Positions 33,318-45,074 of a DNA stretch of 64,000 nucleotides are shown in pieces. Position numbers and translations under genes: made by a program. Position 1 is the stretch's first letter, and every line of letters starts with the position of its first letter. The stretch comes from Engraulis encrasicolus (Eukaryota; Chordata; Actinopteri; Clupeiformes; Engraulidae): the NCBI RefSeq assembly GCF_034702125.1, contig NC_085868.1:45630328-45694327 (forward strand). Reading direction: 5' to 3'. A model generated the notes under the pieces. The model worked only from the letters and a program-made list of their open reading frames with translations. It was not told the DNA's origin and searched no databases.

Positions 33318-33678
33318 TTAAAGGGACACTGTGTGAGATTTTTAGAATTTTAGAATTCATGCTGCCCATTCACTAATGTTACCATTTTCATGAATACTTA
33401 CTGTACCACCACCATCAAGTATTCATTATGACTGGAAAAACTGCACTTTTCATACATGAAAAGGGGGATCTTCTCCATGGTCCGCCATTTTGAATTTCCA
33501 AAAATAGCCATTTTTTTTGCTGCAAAAAGGACTGTACTTGGGCCATAATAGAAAATATTTGTTTATTACTTAGTAAACGTCCATGTAAAGATCAAATTTT
33601 GCAATAGGGAGCCTAGTTTCAATGAGCAGCACAGTTGCAGTACCTTTTTTGACCATTTCCTGCACAGTGTCCCTTTAA
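33318..33678 (+). mobile_element. TTAA-flanked MITE, family A, complete copy
   Basis: Starts TTAAAGGGACACTGTGTGAG and ends TGCACAGTGTCCCTTTAA; only the ends are inverted. Homologous to 55010-55365 (inverted orientation) and 583-895. Confidence 0.85.
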
Positions 33679-33750
33679 CAACGCTTCCAGCCAGTGGCAT
33701 TGTATTTAGGCTACTGGGTTTGACTTAGTGGCTCCAGCTGACAGTACTAT

Positions 33751-33910
33751 ACGTAAGGGTTAACGTTCGGCGAGAAGGTCGCTACCGTGGAATAGCAGCA
33801 CGACAGAGAGAATCTTTAGACCCCGACGCGGAGCGGAGGGGTCTTATTCTCTCTGAAGTGCTGCTATTCCACAAAGCGACCGACTCGCCGAAAGTTAACC
33901 CGCTTATTAT
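33751..33910. repeat. Hairpin-forming repeat (GGAATAGCAGCAC family)
   Basis: Left GGGTTAACGTTCGGCGAGAA and GTGGAATAGCAGCACGAC pair with right GTGCTGCTATTCCAC and CTCGCCGAAAGTTAACCC. The loop holds ACCCCGACGCGGAGCGGAGG. Confidence 0.7.
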
Positions 33911-33989
33911 ATGGATATACTTAAATGATTCACACATGGCGGGGACATTTCTTTAGACCAAGGGTGTAGGTTTGTTTTGAGCTTTGGTA

Positions 33990-34295
33990 GGGACAACTTA
34001 AAAAAATAAATAAAAAAAAACATAGATTCTTTATCTAGATTAATCTGACTGGTATTATAAAATTAATCTAGGCTCATTCAATATAGGCCTATGCGCCCTA
34101 CCGAAATAATGACTATGGCCTATAAGTAAGGAAGACTGTTTCTTAAACCAGGTGGCACATTAGACCAGGGCTCATATCCTTTTCCCAAAATGAACAGTGC
34201 TATACAGTAAGTGGTACATGTTCAACACAGATAATTTTATTTAAACAGAATTGCTTCAACGACTAAGCATATCTAATGGGCCTGGACAACATCTC

Positions 34296-34349
<54 letters not shown>

Positions 34350-34730
34350 CTGTATCTTACTTTAAAAGGGTAGCGGCTCCTTTAAAGACGTAGGCCAGGC
34401 TACTCTTGGGCTCCTTTCTGTAAAAGCAGTCAAGCTCCATCAAGACCGAGCCCCTTTGTCCTGGGAGAATAAACGACCCTTTTTTGCCTGACAATGTCTA
34501 AAACCCGACTTTTATTCTCAGAATGTCAGAGGAATCACAACTTGAAATTAATTCCTTTTGCCAAAATTTTTGCAACATGCGGCACACGCGGCACGCGGCA
34601 ACCGAAATGAGCAAGCATAAATCGCATTTAGCTATCGAGTTGTTTGACAGTCGGAATGTTTTGCAATTATGGCATGCATTGTGTGAGGTGTGTGGATAGC
34701 CACCAGGCTACAGCAACTAATTCAAACGGT
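33990..34730 (-). repeat. Diverged inverted copy of the 22528-23823 hAT element
   Basis: Shares TCTAGATTAATCTG, an AGGAGCCGCT-type motif (complement near 34368), a (GA)n tract at 34302-34346 matching the (CT)n of the other copy, and TGTTTTGCAATTATGGCA, the complement of TGCCATAATTGCAAAACA at 22922. Confidence 0.55.
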
Positions 34731-34907
34731 AGCATCTCCAGCATCTTCCCATGACTCTCTTATTCATTCATTCCCATGTTTATTTGCATCTACCAGGGCT
34801 TAATCGATGGCTACAATGAGACCGTTAAAACTTGCACTCGAAAGGGAGCGTAGGCGCTTATCTTACCTAGATCTTATGGGGCCGTAGGCTTACTGTTGAG
34901 GTAGCAT

Positions 34908-35204
34908 AACGTTAGGTTATGGCTATAACCCTCGGTTCTTTGATAACAGAGTGAGGTGTTTCACTATGGGATACGCTTGGGCGTGACCATCTATGGAAGC
35001 TCCAATGACATTACGTCTGTCAAAGACAGACAGTCGACGCTGTCGGGCTCCGCCCGCTTGGGGTGTCTACCCTCGTCGACACGCTGAGTCCAGCATTCTT
35101 AACGGTTTCTTCCCCACCTAACAACTAGTGCAAGGAGGGAAAAATAGGTGAAACATCTCACTCTGTTATCAAAGAAACAAGGGTTACAGTCATAACCTAA
35201 TGTT
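34908..35204. repeat. ~297 bp inverted-repeat head of an unclassified element
   Basis: Left arm AACGTTAGGTTATGGCTATA to GAGGTGTTTCAC (34908-34964) pairs with right arm GTGAAACATCTCACTCTG to CATAACCTAATGTT (35148-35204). The motif GTGTTTCACTATGGGA then recurs at 35225-35240, a short direct repeat of 34952-34967. Confidence 0.65.
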
Positions 35205-37700
35205 CTTTTTCTAACTTCGCTCGGTGTTTCACTATGGGAGATATAGCCCACTCCCGGAATGCACGCTATGTAAAGCCCTTATTACAGTAGCATCGGTCAG
35301 AATGTTTAGATCGCTGCTGGGGAGTCATAACCTAGTACAGCGTGAGATAAGTGTCGGCCAGATACCTCTAGCTCATGAAAGCGGGCGAACGTGTACCCTG
35401 GGGCCCTGTTCGCTACATTGCACAGGCCTACCATTGGCAACCCCGTGGACAGTGCCCTGGAATTGGCCATTCCTGTTAATGCATAAGCTCTTAGGTCCCT
35501 AAGGGGCCGGCGAGACATTATTCTGATAGGCAACCGCTGTCGCCTTCACAATCCAATGAGACAACCCCTGACGTGGCAGTGGTAGTCCCTTATGGTGTGT
35601 GGCCGCCACAAAAAGTTGAACTCTGCTAAATTCTGTATAGTCACAGAGCTTTAACAGGACACACATAGTTGAGCTCCTGACCCTCCTCTGAGTGAGGGGG
35701 CAGGGTGCGGGGCATCCAGGTCCTTTCTCCGACATCTAAAGAAAGTCCTGCTCTGGGCACGAATCTGTAATGGGGAGAAGACGCACCTTCTTCAAATCAG
35801 AGTCAGATTGTAAACCAAGAGGGCCTCACAAGGAAGGCTTTTAGTTCAACTCACTCTCATTTCATGGTGGTTAATGCTGTATTTGAACAGTCTTGACAAG
35901 CTAAACTTTCAAAACCAGTGATTTGGAGGGGTGAGCGTGTAGCTCAACTTAACCAGAACTAAGTCTCCAAGGGGTACTACCCTGCTGGCTTGTACTCAAA
36001 ACTTAAGTGGCTGGCTGAAAAAGCAGCAAGGTAAACTTTCCTATTGGGAAAGGCTTTAACCCTGTGTATAAGATCCCGTAGGAATCTAAGAAGCTGAACA
36101 ACAGGGCGTTAGGGAGAAGTGTCTCCGTGTGCCCCATACCTTGAACACACGCCATGTATGACCAAGTATGAAGTGTGTATGCTGCTGTCGCCCCTAGTAC
36201 AGTCTCGGTGACTGCTGGTAGAGGGCGACTGCGTCTGAATTCTACCTCTCACAGAATGAGCCTACCGGACCAGCCTGTCTAGGTGTGAATTATAAATATC
36301 GCTTCTTGTCTGAGAGGATCTCTCAGTAGAGGTGGGGCCCCTGAGGGCCCTCCGAACAACCTTACACAATCGTGACCCCATGTTAGGGTGACATAATTGG
36401 GCCAACAAAATCAGTAGCAGGCTCTGTTGCCTGACTCTGACCAGTGTGGGGGTTATTATGCTTATTGGTGTGAATGCATACAGCAGGGTGTTTTGCCCAT
36501 AGCAATCTAGTGCATCTCTTATGCCAAGGAGGAATAGAGGGCACTGTGTGTTTCCTTACAAGGTGTAGAGATAGCAAAAACCTGCACCAACCCCTGCCCC
36601 ACACAAGCCGATGTTTGAGAGTAGAGAGGATGTTCCCCTTGGCCCTGTTCTGCAGACTTAACAGAAACTGTGACCCAGCAATAGTTTCCTCAACCACCTA
36701 CATCGTTTTGGAAATGTTTCAGGGCCCAGAACACTTAATGTATATGGTCGCCCTGGACGTGCGATGGTGAAGCCACTGCATGAACAACGTGGCCAGTAAG
36801 CTTTACTGTAAGCTTTACTGTAAAAGCCCTTCATCATAGAGAGACACCTCTCGGATGCCGTTACACCAACTGTAGTCTAGAACTTGTCTGACTACTAGTA
36901 ACGGTGACTTGTTGAACCCAAATTCACTCGATGCTTTAGCGCCGTCCTGGAATCTAATGCTGACTCCTTCGAGAGGGAGCAATAGGGGAAATTGTCTTAA
37001 TTACAGTATTCTGATCCCAAGCCTGTCAGAGGGGCTAACGCCGTCCTCAATCGCCGGTTGAGGCAGCGAGATGCTGTATGTTTTGCCGTGGCGGCGAAAC
37101 TCATACACACTCTGATTTCAGACAGGCTACAGCCTTGTGATAAGATCATCTGCTGTACCTCTTGTGACAACCCCAAAATCGAGACGATGATATGATTGAC
37201 AAAGCACCTTGTTGTCAGATGTATGCGATTGTGGCATACCTGTTTTTATAAGACGGTCTGTAAAATGCGCTTTCCAGCTGAGATCGCGCAGTATGTTGAA
37301 CAGAGCCCATTGACGGCTCATTAGAGTAGAAAAGAAGGGGTCTCTTCGTTCGTAACTCGAGAACTCAGTCTACTGACCTTACATTAGTGTTCCACTGAAC
37401 CTAGGTGGTTTTGTGAAGTTCTTTATCCACTTACCGTGGAATAAAGTAGTGTTGCGTTTGTGTACTCAACAGTATCTCTGACTGTACGTCGTGGATGAGC
37501 ATGACCCGTCGCTTTTATATGACGTTAGTCACGTTACCCACGCAGCCGTGACGTGACGCACACTAGTAGCGTCACCGGAGAGATCTCTGCTATGTCTCCG
37601 CTGCCAATAAAGGGGAAATGATGCGCCCTGGTGGTGTTATGACAGTGGTGCACCCCTCTTTTATTTATGTACCGTATTTATTTTTCAGAGGGATTTCTGG
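35205..37700. repeat. Body of a decayed, unclassified repetitive element
   Basis: 2.5 kb of GC-balanced sequence with no frame over 104 codons. It does not match any coding family I recognise. An LTR- or promoter-like stretch is at 37490-37620 (CTTTTATATGACG with alternating ACGT motifs). Extent is inferred from continuity with the flanking head and array. Confidence 0.35.
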
Positions 37701-37739
37701 TGTCAGTACATTGTACTTGTACACCTCGTGTGTGACTTC

Positions 37740-38580
37740 TCAATAACAACTCCGTCCTTGGCCCAAGGCCTGGATGGGGATGGCATTCTTTATTTATTTT
37801 AAAGCACACTGGTCTGTTGAGGCTACCCCTAGGCTGTAAGGGGAGCCACTTTTGTGTTACCAAATCTGCCCCTCGTCTGGGTGCGAGGGGTATTTGTTCC
37901 CTTAACACTGCTGAGACTACTGTGATAGTATCCCCTGTGTGCATAATGTTAACAATTTCACCCTTGGCCCCTGCCTGGATGCAAATGATAATTGTTTACT
38001 GAGCAGTTTAGTCTGGTGAGACAGAGGCTACTGCTTTGCATTACTTGTGTAAGTTATGTAGCAACAATTTCGCCCTTGGCTCTTGCCCAGATGCGAATGA
38101 CCCTTGTTTACTGAACACTTTAGTCTGGTGAGATGCAAAGTGTGCATGTTTATAACATGTTAACATTGTTATGTGTTAAGACAATTCGCACTAGGCCCCT
38201 ACCTAGATGCGAATGACCTTAGTTTACTTAACATTTTAGTCTGGTGAGACGCAATGTGTGTATATTGTGTTAATAAAATTCGCCCTTGGCCCTGCCTTGG
38301 TGCGAATGACCTTAGTCTACTTAACACCTTAGTGAGATGAGACCGCTCTCATGCATTATGTGCATCTTATGTGTTGACCAAATCGTCCCTGGCCCTTGCC
38401 AGGAAGATAAAGATCTTTGTATACTGAACACCTTGGTATACTGAACAGTTTGGTGAAATTACCCTCTGTGTAGCATTGGCGTTTATTTTGTATCAACAGA
38501 TTCGCCTTTGGCCCACGGCCTATAGGTGCGAATAATGTATATTTACTGGACACTGAGATTGGGTGTGATTTGTGCTTGGT
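37740..38580 (+). repeat. Degenerate tandem array, seven ~95-120 bp units
   Basis: Units share the order CGCCCTTGGCCC-GCC-(C/T)GGATGCGAAT, then GACCTTAGTTTACT, GAACACTTTAGTCTGGTGAGA, then a variable TG-rich spacer. Unit starts are near 37750, 37958, 38069, 38190, 38278, 38382 and 38500. The start of each unit can fold on itself (TTCGC...GCGAA). Confidence 0.7.
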
Positions 38581-40040
38581 GACACTTTGTCTGCAGTTTC
38601 AGATTTTGAACACCTGTAAGACATAACCTTTTCTCCATCTTCCTCTCCGCTGTGGGCGAGGACGTGGGAACAAGTGAGCCTGGGCTGTCAGGTCCACCAC
38701 TGGGTCCTGTAGGCCGTTTGGACAGTTTGGGCCTCTGTTCTGGGTTGAAGCACCTTGAGCCATGCGTGTTAAACATGGGGAGCTTGGCCAATGCATTCAC
38801 TGCACAGCCAAGACCTACATGTATGATAATACACCTCTATATTTTGGATTTGAACAACTTAACAGCTGTTTTTACCACATTTTCAACAACCAGTGGCTTA
38901 CTTCCTAGATAATCTAACTAATGAAGTAAAAACACATGCTCATACTGTGCACACACAAAAATAAAGTGTTTATGCAAGATGCCATTGACTTGAGAGGGCT
39001 ATTTATTTTGCTAAATGCAGGTACTAATTAGGCCACTTTCACCACTCTCAGATTACTGTCACCACCGCCAGTTCTTAAGTCACCACCGTAAGAAGGAGTT
39101 TTGGACATTTTAAAGGAATGTGCTTACAACATTTTCCTTAGGAGTTGTTGAAATATCAAAGTAATAGCCAATTTAAGCCTACACGAATATTTGTGAAATT
39201 ATAAAAAATTGTTTGTTTTATTTAGGCGCTAAGTAAGCATTGTATGACGGTACATGTTTTAAAATTAGAACACATGAAACAGTATTAAAATAGAACAAAA
39301 GTGAATTTTCAACATTTAAAGGCATATATGTGAACCAAAAAATACACATAATCACTTAAAAACTCCATATGCAAAAAACTACATATGCAACCAAATCAAT
39401 ACAATTTTAATAACTTTTAATTGTGTCTGACGGTGTTGACAAAAAACAAGGTATGATCGGAGAAAAGCCTGATTTCTGAAAAAAATACATAATGGGGAGA
39501 TTGGCCTTGTGCATTTCTGAAAAGCCAAGAATCAGTGATTTACTATTTTTCAGGGTATTGGTTACAGTCCCAGGAACAGTGTAGGGTTAGGTGCCTTGCT
39601 CAAGGGCACTTCAGCCATGGATGCAGGTGTAGGGAGAGGTCAAGTGGGATGGTGGGACATGGTCACACCATGATCAGCATCAAACGACACTCAATGTATA
39701 AGAAATAATGATAATGAAACAGAAGTTTACAGAGGGATCAGACTAGTTAAATTCCTGACCAGTTCGAAAGAAAAGCATAGAGATCACTGCTCTCTTCCAT
39801 GTCTTCCTCATCAACAGCTGAAGTGTCCTTGAGCGAGACAGATAGCCAACCACCTCCCCACTCATCCCACTCCCCAAACTCCCTCCCCTGCCTCTGCGTC
39901 AGTACCAATCTGTCCACAGCTCTAGTGTCTGTTCTCTATACTGTTTGAGGGGTTATAAGGTTCAAGGGTTCAAGGTCTCTTTATTATCCCCTCAGGGACA
40001 ATCAATTTAGCAGCCAGCAGAACATGCATTCATTTAGTCA
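38581..40040. other. Intergenic sequence
   Basis: No gene. A tRNA-SINE-like core lies at 39553-39625 (GGTATTGGTTACAGTCCCAG and TGCCTTGCTCAAGGGCACTT), related to 49160-49225. Confidence 0.5.
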
Positions 40041-40049
40041 TGAATGCAA

Positions 40050-40210
40050 TACACCAGGGCCGCTGAGAGCTTTGGCCAGGCCGGGCCCAAGACAAAGTCA
40101 TCTGAAAGGTCCCCCTCGTCAATGTAATGAGAACCCAATTTTGGCCCCTCCCTCTGCCTGGGCCCGGGACAACTGACCCCTTGCTTTGTCCAACCCTATC
40201 GACCTGCAAT
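40050..40210 (-). repeat. Inverted copy of the 33008-33160 repeat
   Basis: Contains GGCCAGGCCGGGCCCAAGAC, AAAGTCATCTGAAAGG, CAATGTAATGAGAACCC and GCCTGGGCCCGGGAC, complementary to the other copy. Confidence 0.6.
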
Positions 40211-40449
40211 ACACACCATGTACTGTACATGTATGTGTGAGTTGGTGTGTTGTTTATGATGGTAATACGGAGAGACAGGACGTCCCACTATGATCAGCAA
40301 GCACACGCTTATGTGGTGCTGTGACACCTGTCCAAGTAGGTCCATTTCGCTTTGCCACCATTCATTTGAAGGATTGGTTTGAATTTGAAGGATTTGGAGG
40401 ATGGTATATTTAGCCTAGGAATCCACAACATGTTTGTGAATTCAAGTAC

Positions 40450-40675
40450 GTATGAAGCCTTCATTGTTTAAAACGGGTGGCGCGGCGCCCCGAGGCCCCC
40501 TCCCCATGCATCTCTTAACACAAGTGGCATTGATTAGCGCTCAACAGCTGAGTACTCCTTTGGGGATTCTGTGGTGAGATTGGGCTTGCAATATGGAGAG
40601 AGGCCGCCTGTCTATTTAGCATCTGTGCAGTCAGATGGCTCGTCGTGACCATAACGGGCTGTTGAATATTTATTC
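40450..40675 (+). promoter_or_regulatory. Candidate conserved non-coding element
   Basis: Non-repetitive block: CATTGATTAGCGCTCAACAG, GGCTTGCAATATGGAGAG, CTATTTAGCATCTGTGCAGT and a TTGAATATTTATTCATTTAT end, bordered by a (CT)n tract at 40682-40748. Regulatory role inferred. Confidence 0.35.
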
Positions 40676-40681
40676 ATTTAT

Positions 40682-40691
40682 TCACGCTCCC

Positions 40692-40748
<57 letters not shown>
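40682..40748. repeat. (CT)n microsatellite
   Basis: About 30 CT units. Confidence 0.95.
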
Positions 40749-40751
<3 letters not shown>

Positions 40752-41750
40752 GCTAATTTAGCTAATGTACGACAAGAATGATACAAATCTGTTTGGATGA
40801 CAAATTATTCTCTTGGCCCTCCTCGATTGGACAGTCATCCGTCTGAGAGAGATGAGCCCTATACTGAATGAGGACTGCATCATCCATGTGTGTGCTGCTC
40901 TGTTCGGCTTATGTGCATTTCATCCAGAGGTGGCCAATGATGTTAACACACGTAGACCAAAGCGACATGTAACAACTAGTGCTTCTCTTTTCAGCGGAGG
41001 GTGAATCAGAGGACAAGGGGTGTGGAACGAGGAAGGGTAAGATGATGAATTTAAGACTTTGTCAAAGACAAATCTAAATTATTTGTAATCAACTCTCACA
41101 GAAGCTAAGTGAATGCTTAAATTGCCATTAAATAAACAAACAAACAAACAAACAAACAGTCTCACATTTCGGTGCAGAAGAGAAGGCCCAGTCCCGTGAT
41201 ATCAAACACAAGTCCATATACGTACAACATTTTTTACTGACAGAAAGTCTAGCCTAATAAAAGCCTAGAACAAACCAATGCATGATAATGAAGGAAAAGC
41301 ATCGGATTTTGCCCTCCATAAACATCAATGTTGGTTTAATACCCACATCCATTTGATTAAAACTTTTGGGCAGAATTTTATGAAACAGCTAGTACTCACA
41401 TGATTTGACAGAACTGCTGACTGCTTGCCCACTTTTCACACAAGGGGCCTAATGCAGCAGACCTACGTCATGCAACCTGGATATTTAAAACATTATAATG
41501 TTCAGTTCAGTCCATTACCAAGAGAGCTGCCATTCTGTCCCACAGTGAACTCACCCCACCCCCGCCAAAATGGTGGCACCAACTTGTTTAAAAGGAAGTC
41601 TTTCACTGAAAAAGTATCACAAAGCCTGCTTTCAAAGTTAGGGCCGCACTCATAATATACAACATTTATTTTCATTTTGTTGGCATATAAATCAGGAACA
41701 ATAACTTCGGCGACACGACCCTGTAAAATATTTACACCCTGTAGTTTAAT
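40749..41750. other. Intergenic, nothing recognised
   Basis: Short frames only, plus an (AAAC)n run at 41133-41157. Confidence 0.45.
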
Positions 41751-41754
41751 CAAT

Positions 41755-42300
41755 CAGCGAAATGCCGGCCTCATTACGGGAATATGAACAGATTGTGAGA
41801 TCTTTTAAAGTAATCACCCTTATTGCTTTGGGTTTTCCCCGGGCCTTGTCGTGTCACTTAAGCTAATAGCTAGGTAAGAGAGTGAGGGACAGCTTCCATA
41901 AATTCACATCTGCCTCGCTTTAACCACTGTTCAAATGCAGGGAAAAAAGGCCAAGTTTTCGGCTATAAAGTTTATTGAGCTGGGTGGGCCTTTCCACTTA
42001 AAATATGTCTGTGTTTGAACAGGCGCGCGGCAGCCGTACAAGCACGAGATCTATCACGCAGGAGCGCCTTTGACAGACCCCATAATCTAACTAGAGCCAC
42101 CTGGAAGTGAAGGAGTAATTATGACGGCCTAAGTGTCAGCATAATTCTGTTTGTTTTTCCCTGCAGTAGTAAATTACGTTCTTGTCGCTAAATTCCACAC
42201 ATTGAGCAATGGCGGCCATTTCATTAGCGACATGATGGCCTTTAAGCACGGCCAGAGTGCTCTTAACGAAGACGCTTGCTTACTTTGCTACAGATTTGAG
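41755..42300 (+). promoter_or_regulatory. Candidate conserved non-coding element, ~0.5 kb
   Basis: Long non-repetitive block with CCTCATTACGGGAATATGAA, TTATTGCTTTGGGTTTTCC, CTATAAAGTTTATTGAGCTG, CATAATCTAACTAGAGCC, GAGTAATTATGACGG and GGCCATTTCATTAGCGACAT. It is the strongest-looking enhancer-like block in the intergenic region. Conservation was not tested. Confidence 0.4.
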
Positions 42301-42688
42301 GCAGTGTATTCTGGATGAAGAAAAGGAAAAGTCTGCTTTAAACCAGGATTTCTTTGCTCACACTTTTTTTTAACATAACATTTAGGGTGAACACTCTTCA
42401 GGGGTGAAGGGGTGAAGGCTGGCCACCTCAGGGTCTGAGTGTCGAGCCCTATCTCTCGCCTTTCGTAAAGTATTCACGAAAAAAACAACTTTAATTTTCG
42501 TGGTGCATTCACGTTATTGTCCGTTTTTCGTGGTTGGGCAACGAAACGCTGCCTATTCATTTGAATTGCCCCACTGCTGCTATGGTTATCCAAGCGTCTG
42601 CAGGGGCGGGGAGGGGGTGCTGACAGAACACTGCTGACTACTCGGGACTCACTAATTCGACGCCCTTTCGGTACTTACGCCTTATGTC

Positions 42689-42832
42689 ATACGACCCTAA
42701 ACCTAAACCTAACCCTAACCTTAACCCTAAACCTAAACCTAAATCTAAACCTAAACCTAACCCTAACCTTAACCCTACTTAACCCTAAACCTAACCCTAA
42801 CCCTAACCTTAACCCTAACCTTAACCCTAACC
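42689..42832. repeat. Interstitial telomere-like tract (degenerate CCCTAA units)
   Basis: About 23 units of CCCTAA/ACCTAA/CCTTAA. A remnant (TCCTAACCCTAAA) continues at 44742-44754, beyond the insertion. Confidence 0.85.
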
Positions 42833-42834
42833 TC

Positions 42835-44741
42835 CTGAGAACCGGGAAAAAAAAATGCTTTGGGATTTTGATTTTTTTTTTACACAATTTGATTATTATG
42901 GTGAAATAAAACATGACTAAAACATTTTTTTCGCAAAAAAATATTAACTATTTATTTTATGACATGTCCACTGTAGTGGACGTCGGGACTATGTTCGTCT
43001 AGATTTGTGTTAATTAATGCATTAATTAACTGAATTACTTCGTTATGAACTGCCCTTTTCAATTAGACTATATGTTTATATTTAAGACAGTAAAATAGTT
43101 TTAAAAGTGCTAAAATCATTAAAACACATAATGTGAATTTGATTTAAAAGGATCCTTTCAAATGAGTCATGGAACAACCTCAATAAATATTACTTTCCGG
43201 ATTTGAAATTTACATTACATTACACTTATTAGCTGCTGACCCACATATTTATTGACAAAGTATTGGATGAACTTCATAGAACAATGTGGGGCATTTCTCA
43301 ATAAGCTTGATCCATGGATAAGGGTGTAGGAGATCACATTCTTCATTTTTACTACAGGTAGACCTACATTAGGCCAATCAACACGTCCCTGCTTCCTATC
43401 CCAAGACCAACTCTTTAACCACTAGGCTACAGTGGACCAATTAGGCCACAGCTGCTCCATAGGAGCTTAAAAAGCTGACAAAGGAAGATTTTATGGTTTA
43501 TAACTCAAGAAAATAGCATATGAAATGAATAATAATGTATTGTAGATGTGTGCTTGTGTGTTTTGGTGACTACTGGGTATCCTTTGAATTCATCCCTTGA
43601 CTTGGATCGCATGAGGAGAGACCAAGTAAGCATTATAAATATGGGAGATCTTGATGGTATTGCTTCTCATCCATATTTCATGGTCAGTACCATGATTATT
43701 GCCATAAAATAAAATGCCAGGAATATTAATTATGGTTTTCCCTTGACTGTTGACACTGTATCCATCCTCTGCATCTAGATATTTCGCATTAACATGGTAG
43801 ATAATTATTGGATGGGTGGACAGATTTGTAAAAAATCTTATTTGGTAATATTCTATAATAGGTCATGGAAATTATTCAATTCCAAAGGCCAACACTTTCA
43901 AGATGGCTGACTTTCAAGATGTCCGACTTGTTGTTTGTATGGTAGCGTAAACGTAGAACAGGTGGACAGATTTAGACCATATCTTGAGTGTTAGAGCAGC
44001 ATAATAGGAACATAGATACATTTTGGAGGTATCGGATGGTCAACATGGCAATACCTGTACTAGCTAAACTGATATTTTAAGGGTTTCAGGAATATATATC
44101 TGGCAGTAGGGGTCGTAGGCATAGGCCAGTTGTGTTCCTGTGCATGATACTCAATGGCAGATACATGTTTGCCTGACCTTTCACCTTCCTATTCTACTGC
44201 CTGGCCCTGGCCCTGGTTCCCCTCATCTCCTGAGAGCTCTTTGTTTGAGTTTTTGGAAAAAAAAAATCTGAGAAAAATCATTTTTACCTCACTCAGCCCC
44301 ATGTTTCCCAAAGTGTAGAAATTGGTTAAAAATGAGAAGTCGTAAGTCCCGACGTCCACTACAGTGGACATTGAAAAAGAAGGTGTGATTTGAAAGGGTT
44401 GTTATTAAAATATAATCCTGAAACTTGACTAGCATTTTGTTTAGGGTGTTACATTTATGAAACAAATTCATTTGGACACATGGAATCATATTTTTTTCCA
44501 AAATATGATCACTTCCTTCACCTGTGGCCATTAAATCTGGCTAGTGTAATGGCGGCCATTTTGGAAGCAGATTACAGGTGTTTTACAGGCCCCTACCCCA
44601 CAAATCTGGTATCACTGTAAAGCCCTAAATGTCTAGTTTACAGTAATCCCAGATTGAAATAGGTTGCATAAAGTTTGTTTGAGATACATGTAGCAAAGTA
44701 TTGTCCACTACAGTGGACAAACGCCAATGGCCGGGTCTCAG
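42835..44741. mobile_element. Inner element inserted in the telomere-like tract, ~1.9 kb
   Basis: Short inverted ends CTGAGAACCGGG (left) and CCGGGTCTCAG (right) interrupt the CCCTAA tract. The interior carries three copies of a near-palindrome GTCCACT-N2-AGTGGAC at 42966-42981, 44354-44369 and 44703-44718. AT-rich, no coding frame. Superfamily not recognised. Confidence 0.55.
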
Positions 44742-45074
44742 TCCTAACCCTAAATTGCTTGTTTGAAATGTTTGATTACCATGTGACGGTACCGAAAGGG
44801 CGTCAAACTAGTGGGTCGCTAGGCAGCAGTCGGCCAATTCAAATGAATAGGCAGCGGAAGCGTTGTCCAACCACGAAAAACGGGCAATAACGTGAATGCA
44901 CCACGTAGTTTGTAGTTATTTGCCCCATTTTTTTCGTGAAAACTTCACGAAAGGCGTGAGCTACGGTTGGAGTGTCTCAGAATACCATCAAAATAATGTC
45001 TCAAGTGTGAGTTTGATCCCTTTATTGCATCTCAACAGAACACAAACAAAAAAGTAGGGTAAAGCAGGACTGAG

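Larger units (their letters stand above)
42453..44961. mobile_element. Outer ~2.5 kb element with ~200 bp inverted arms
   Basis: The left arm (42453-42674) reads CGCCTTTCGTAAAG, GTGGTGCATTCACGTTATTG, TTTTTCGTGGTTGG, GCTGCCTATTCATTTGAATT and GACGCCCTTTCGGTAC. All recur in complement in the right arm (44789-44961). The interior is telomere-like repeat plus another insertion. No transposase frame. Confidence 0.65.

Noticed and set aside
36383..36770. 104- and 98-codon frames in the 35-38 kb element
   Set aside because: Opposite-strand overlapping frames with no recognisable domain; treated as non-coding repeat.
37740..38580. Regularly spaced ~100 bp units, considered as a CRISPR array
   Set aside because: Units are degenerate along their whole length, there are no identical repeats with unique spacers, and the genome is eukaryotic.
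42689..42832. CCCTAA tract as evidence of an ancestral chromosome end or fusion
   Set aside because: The tract lies within the arms of a mobile element and is strongly degenerate.
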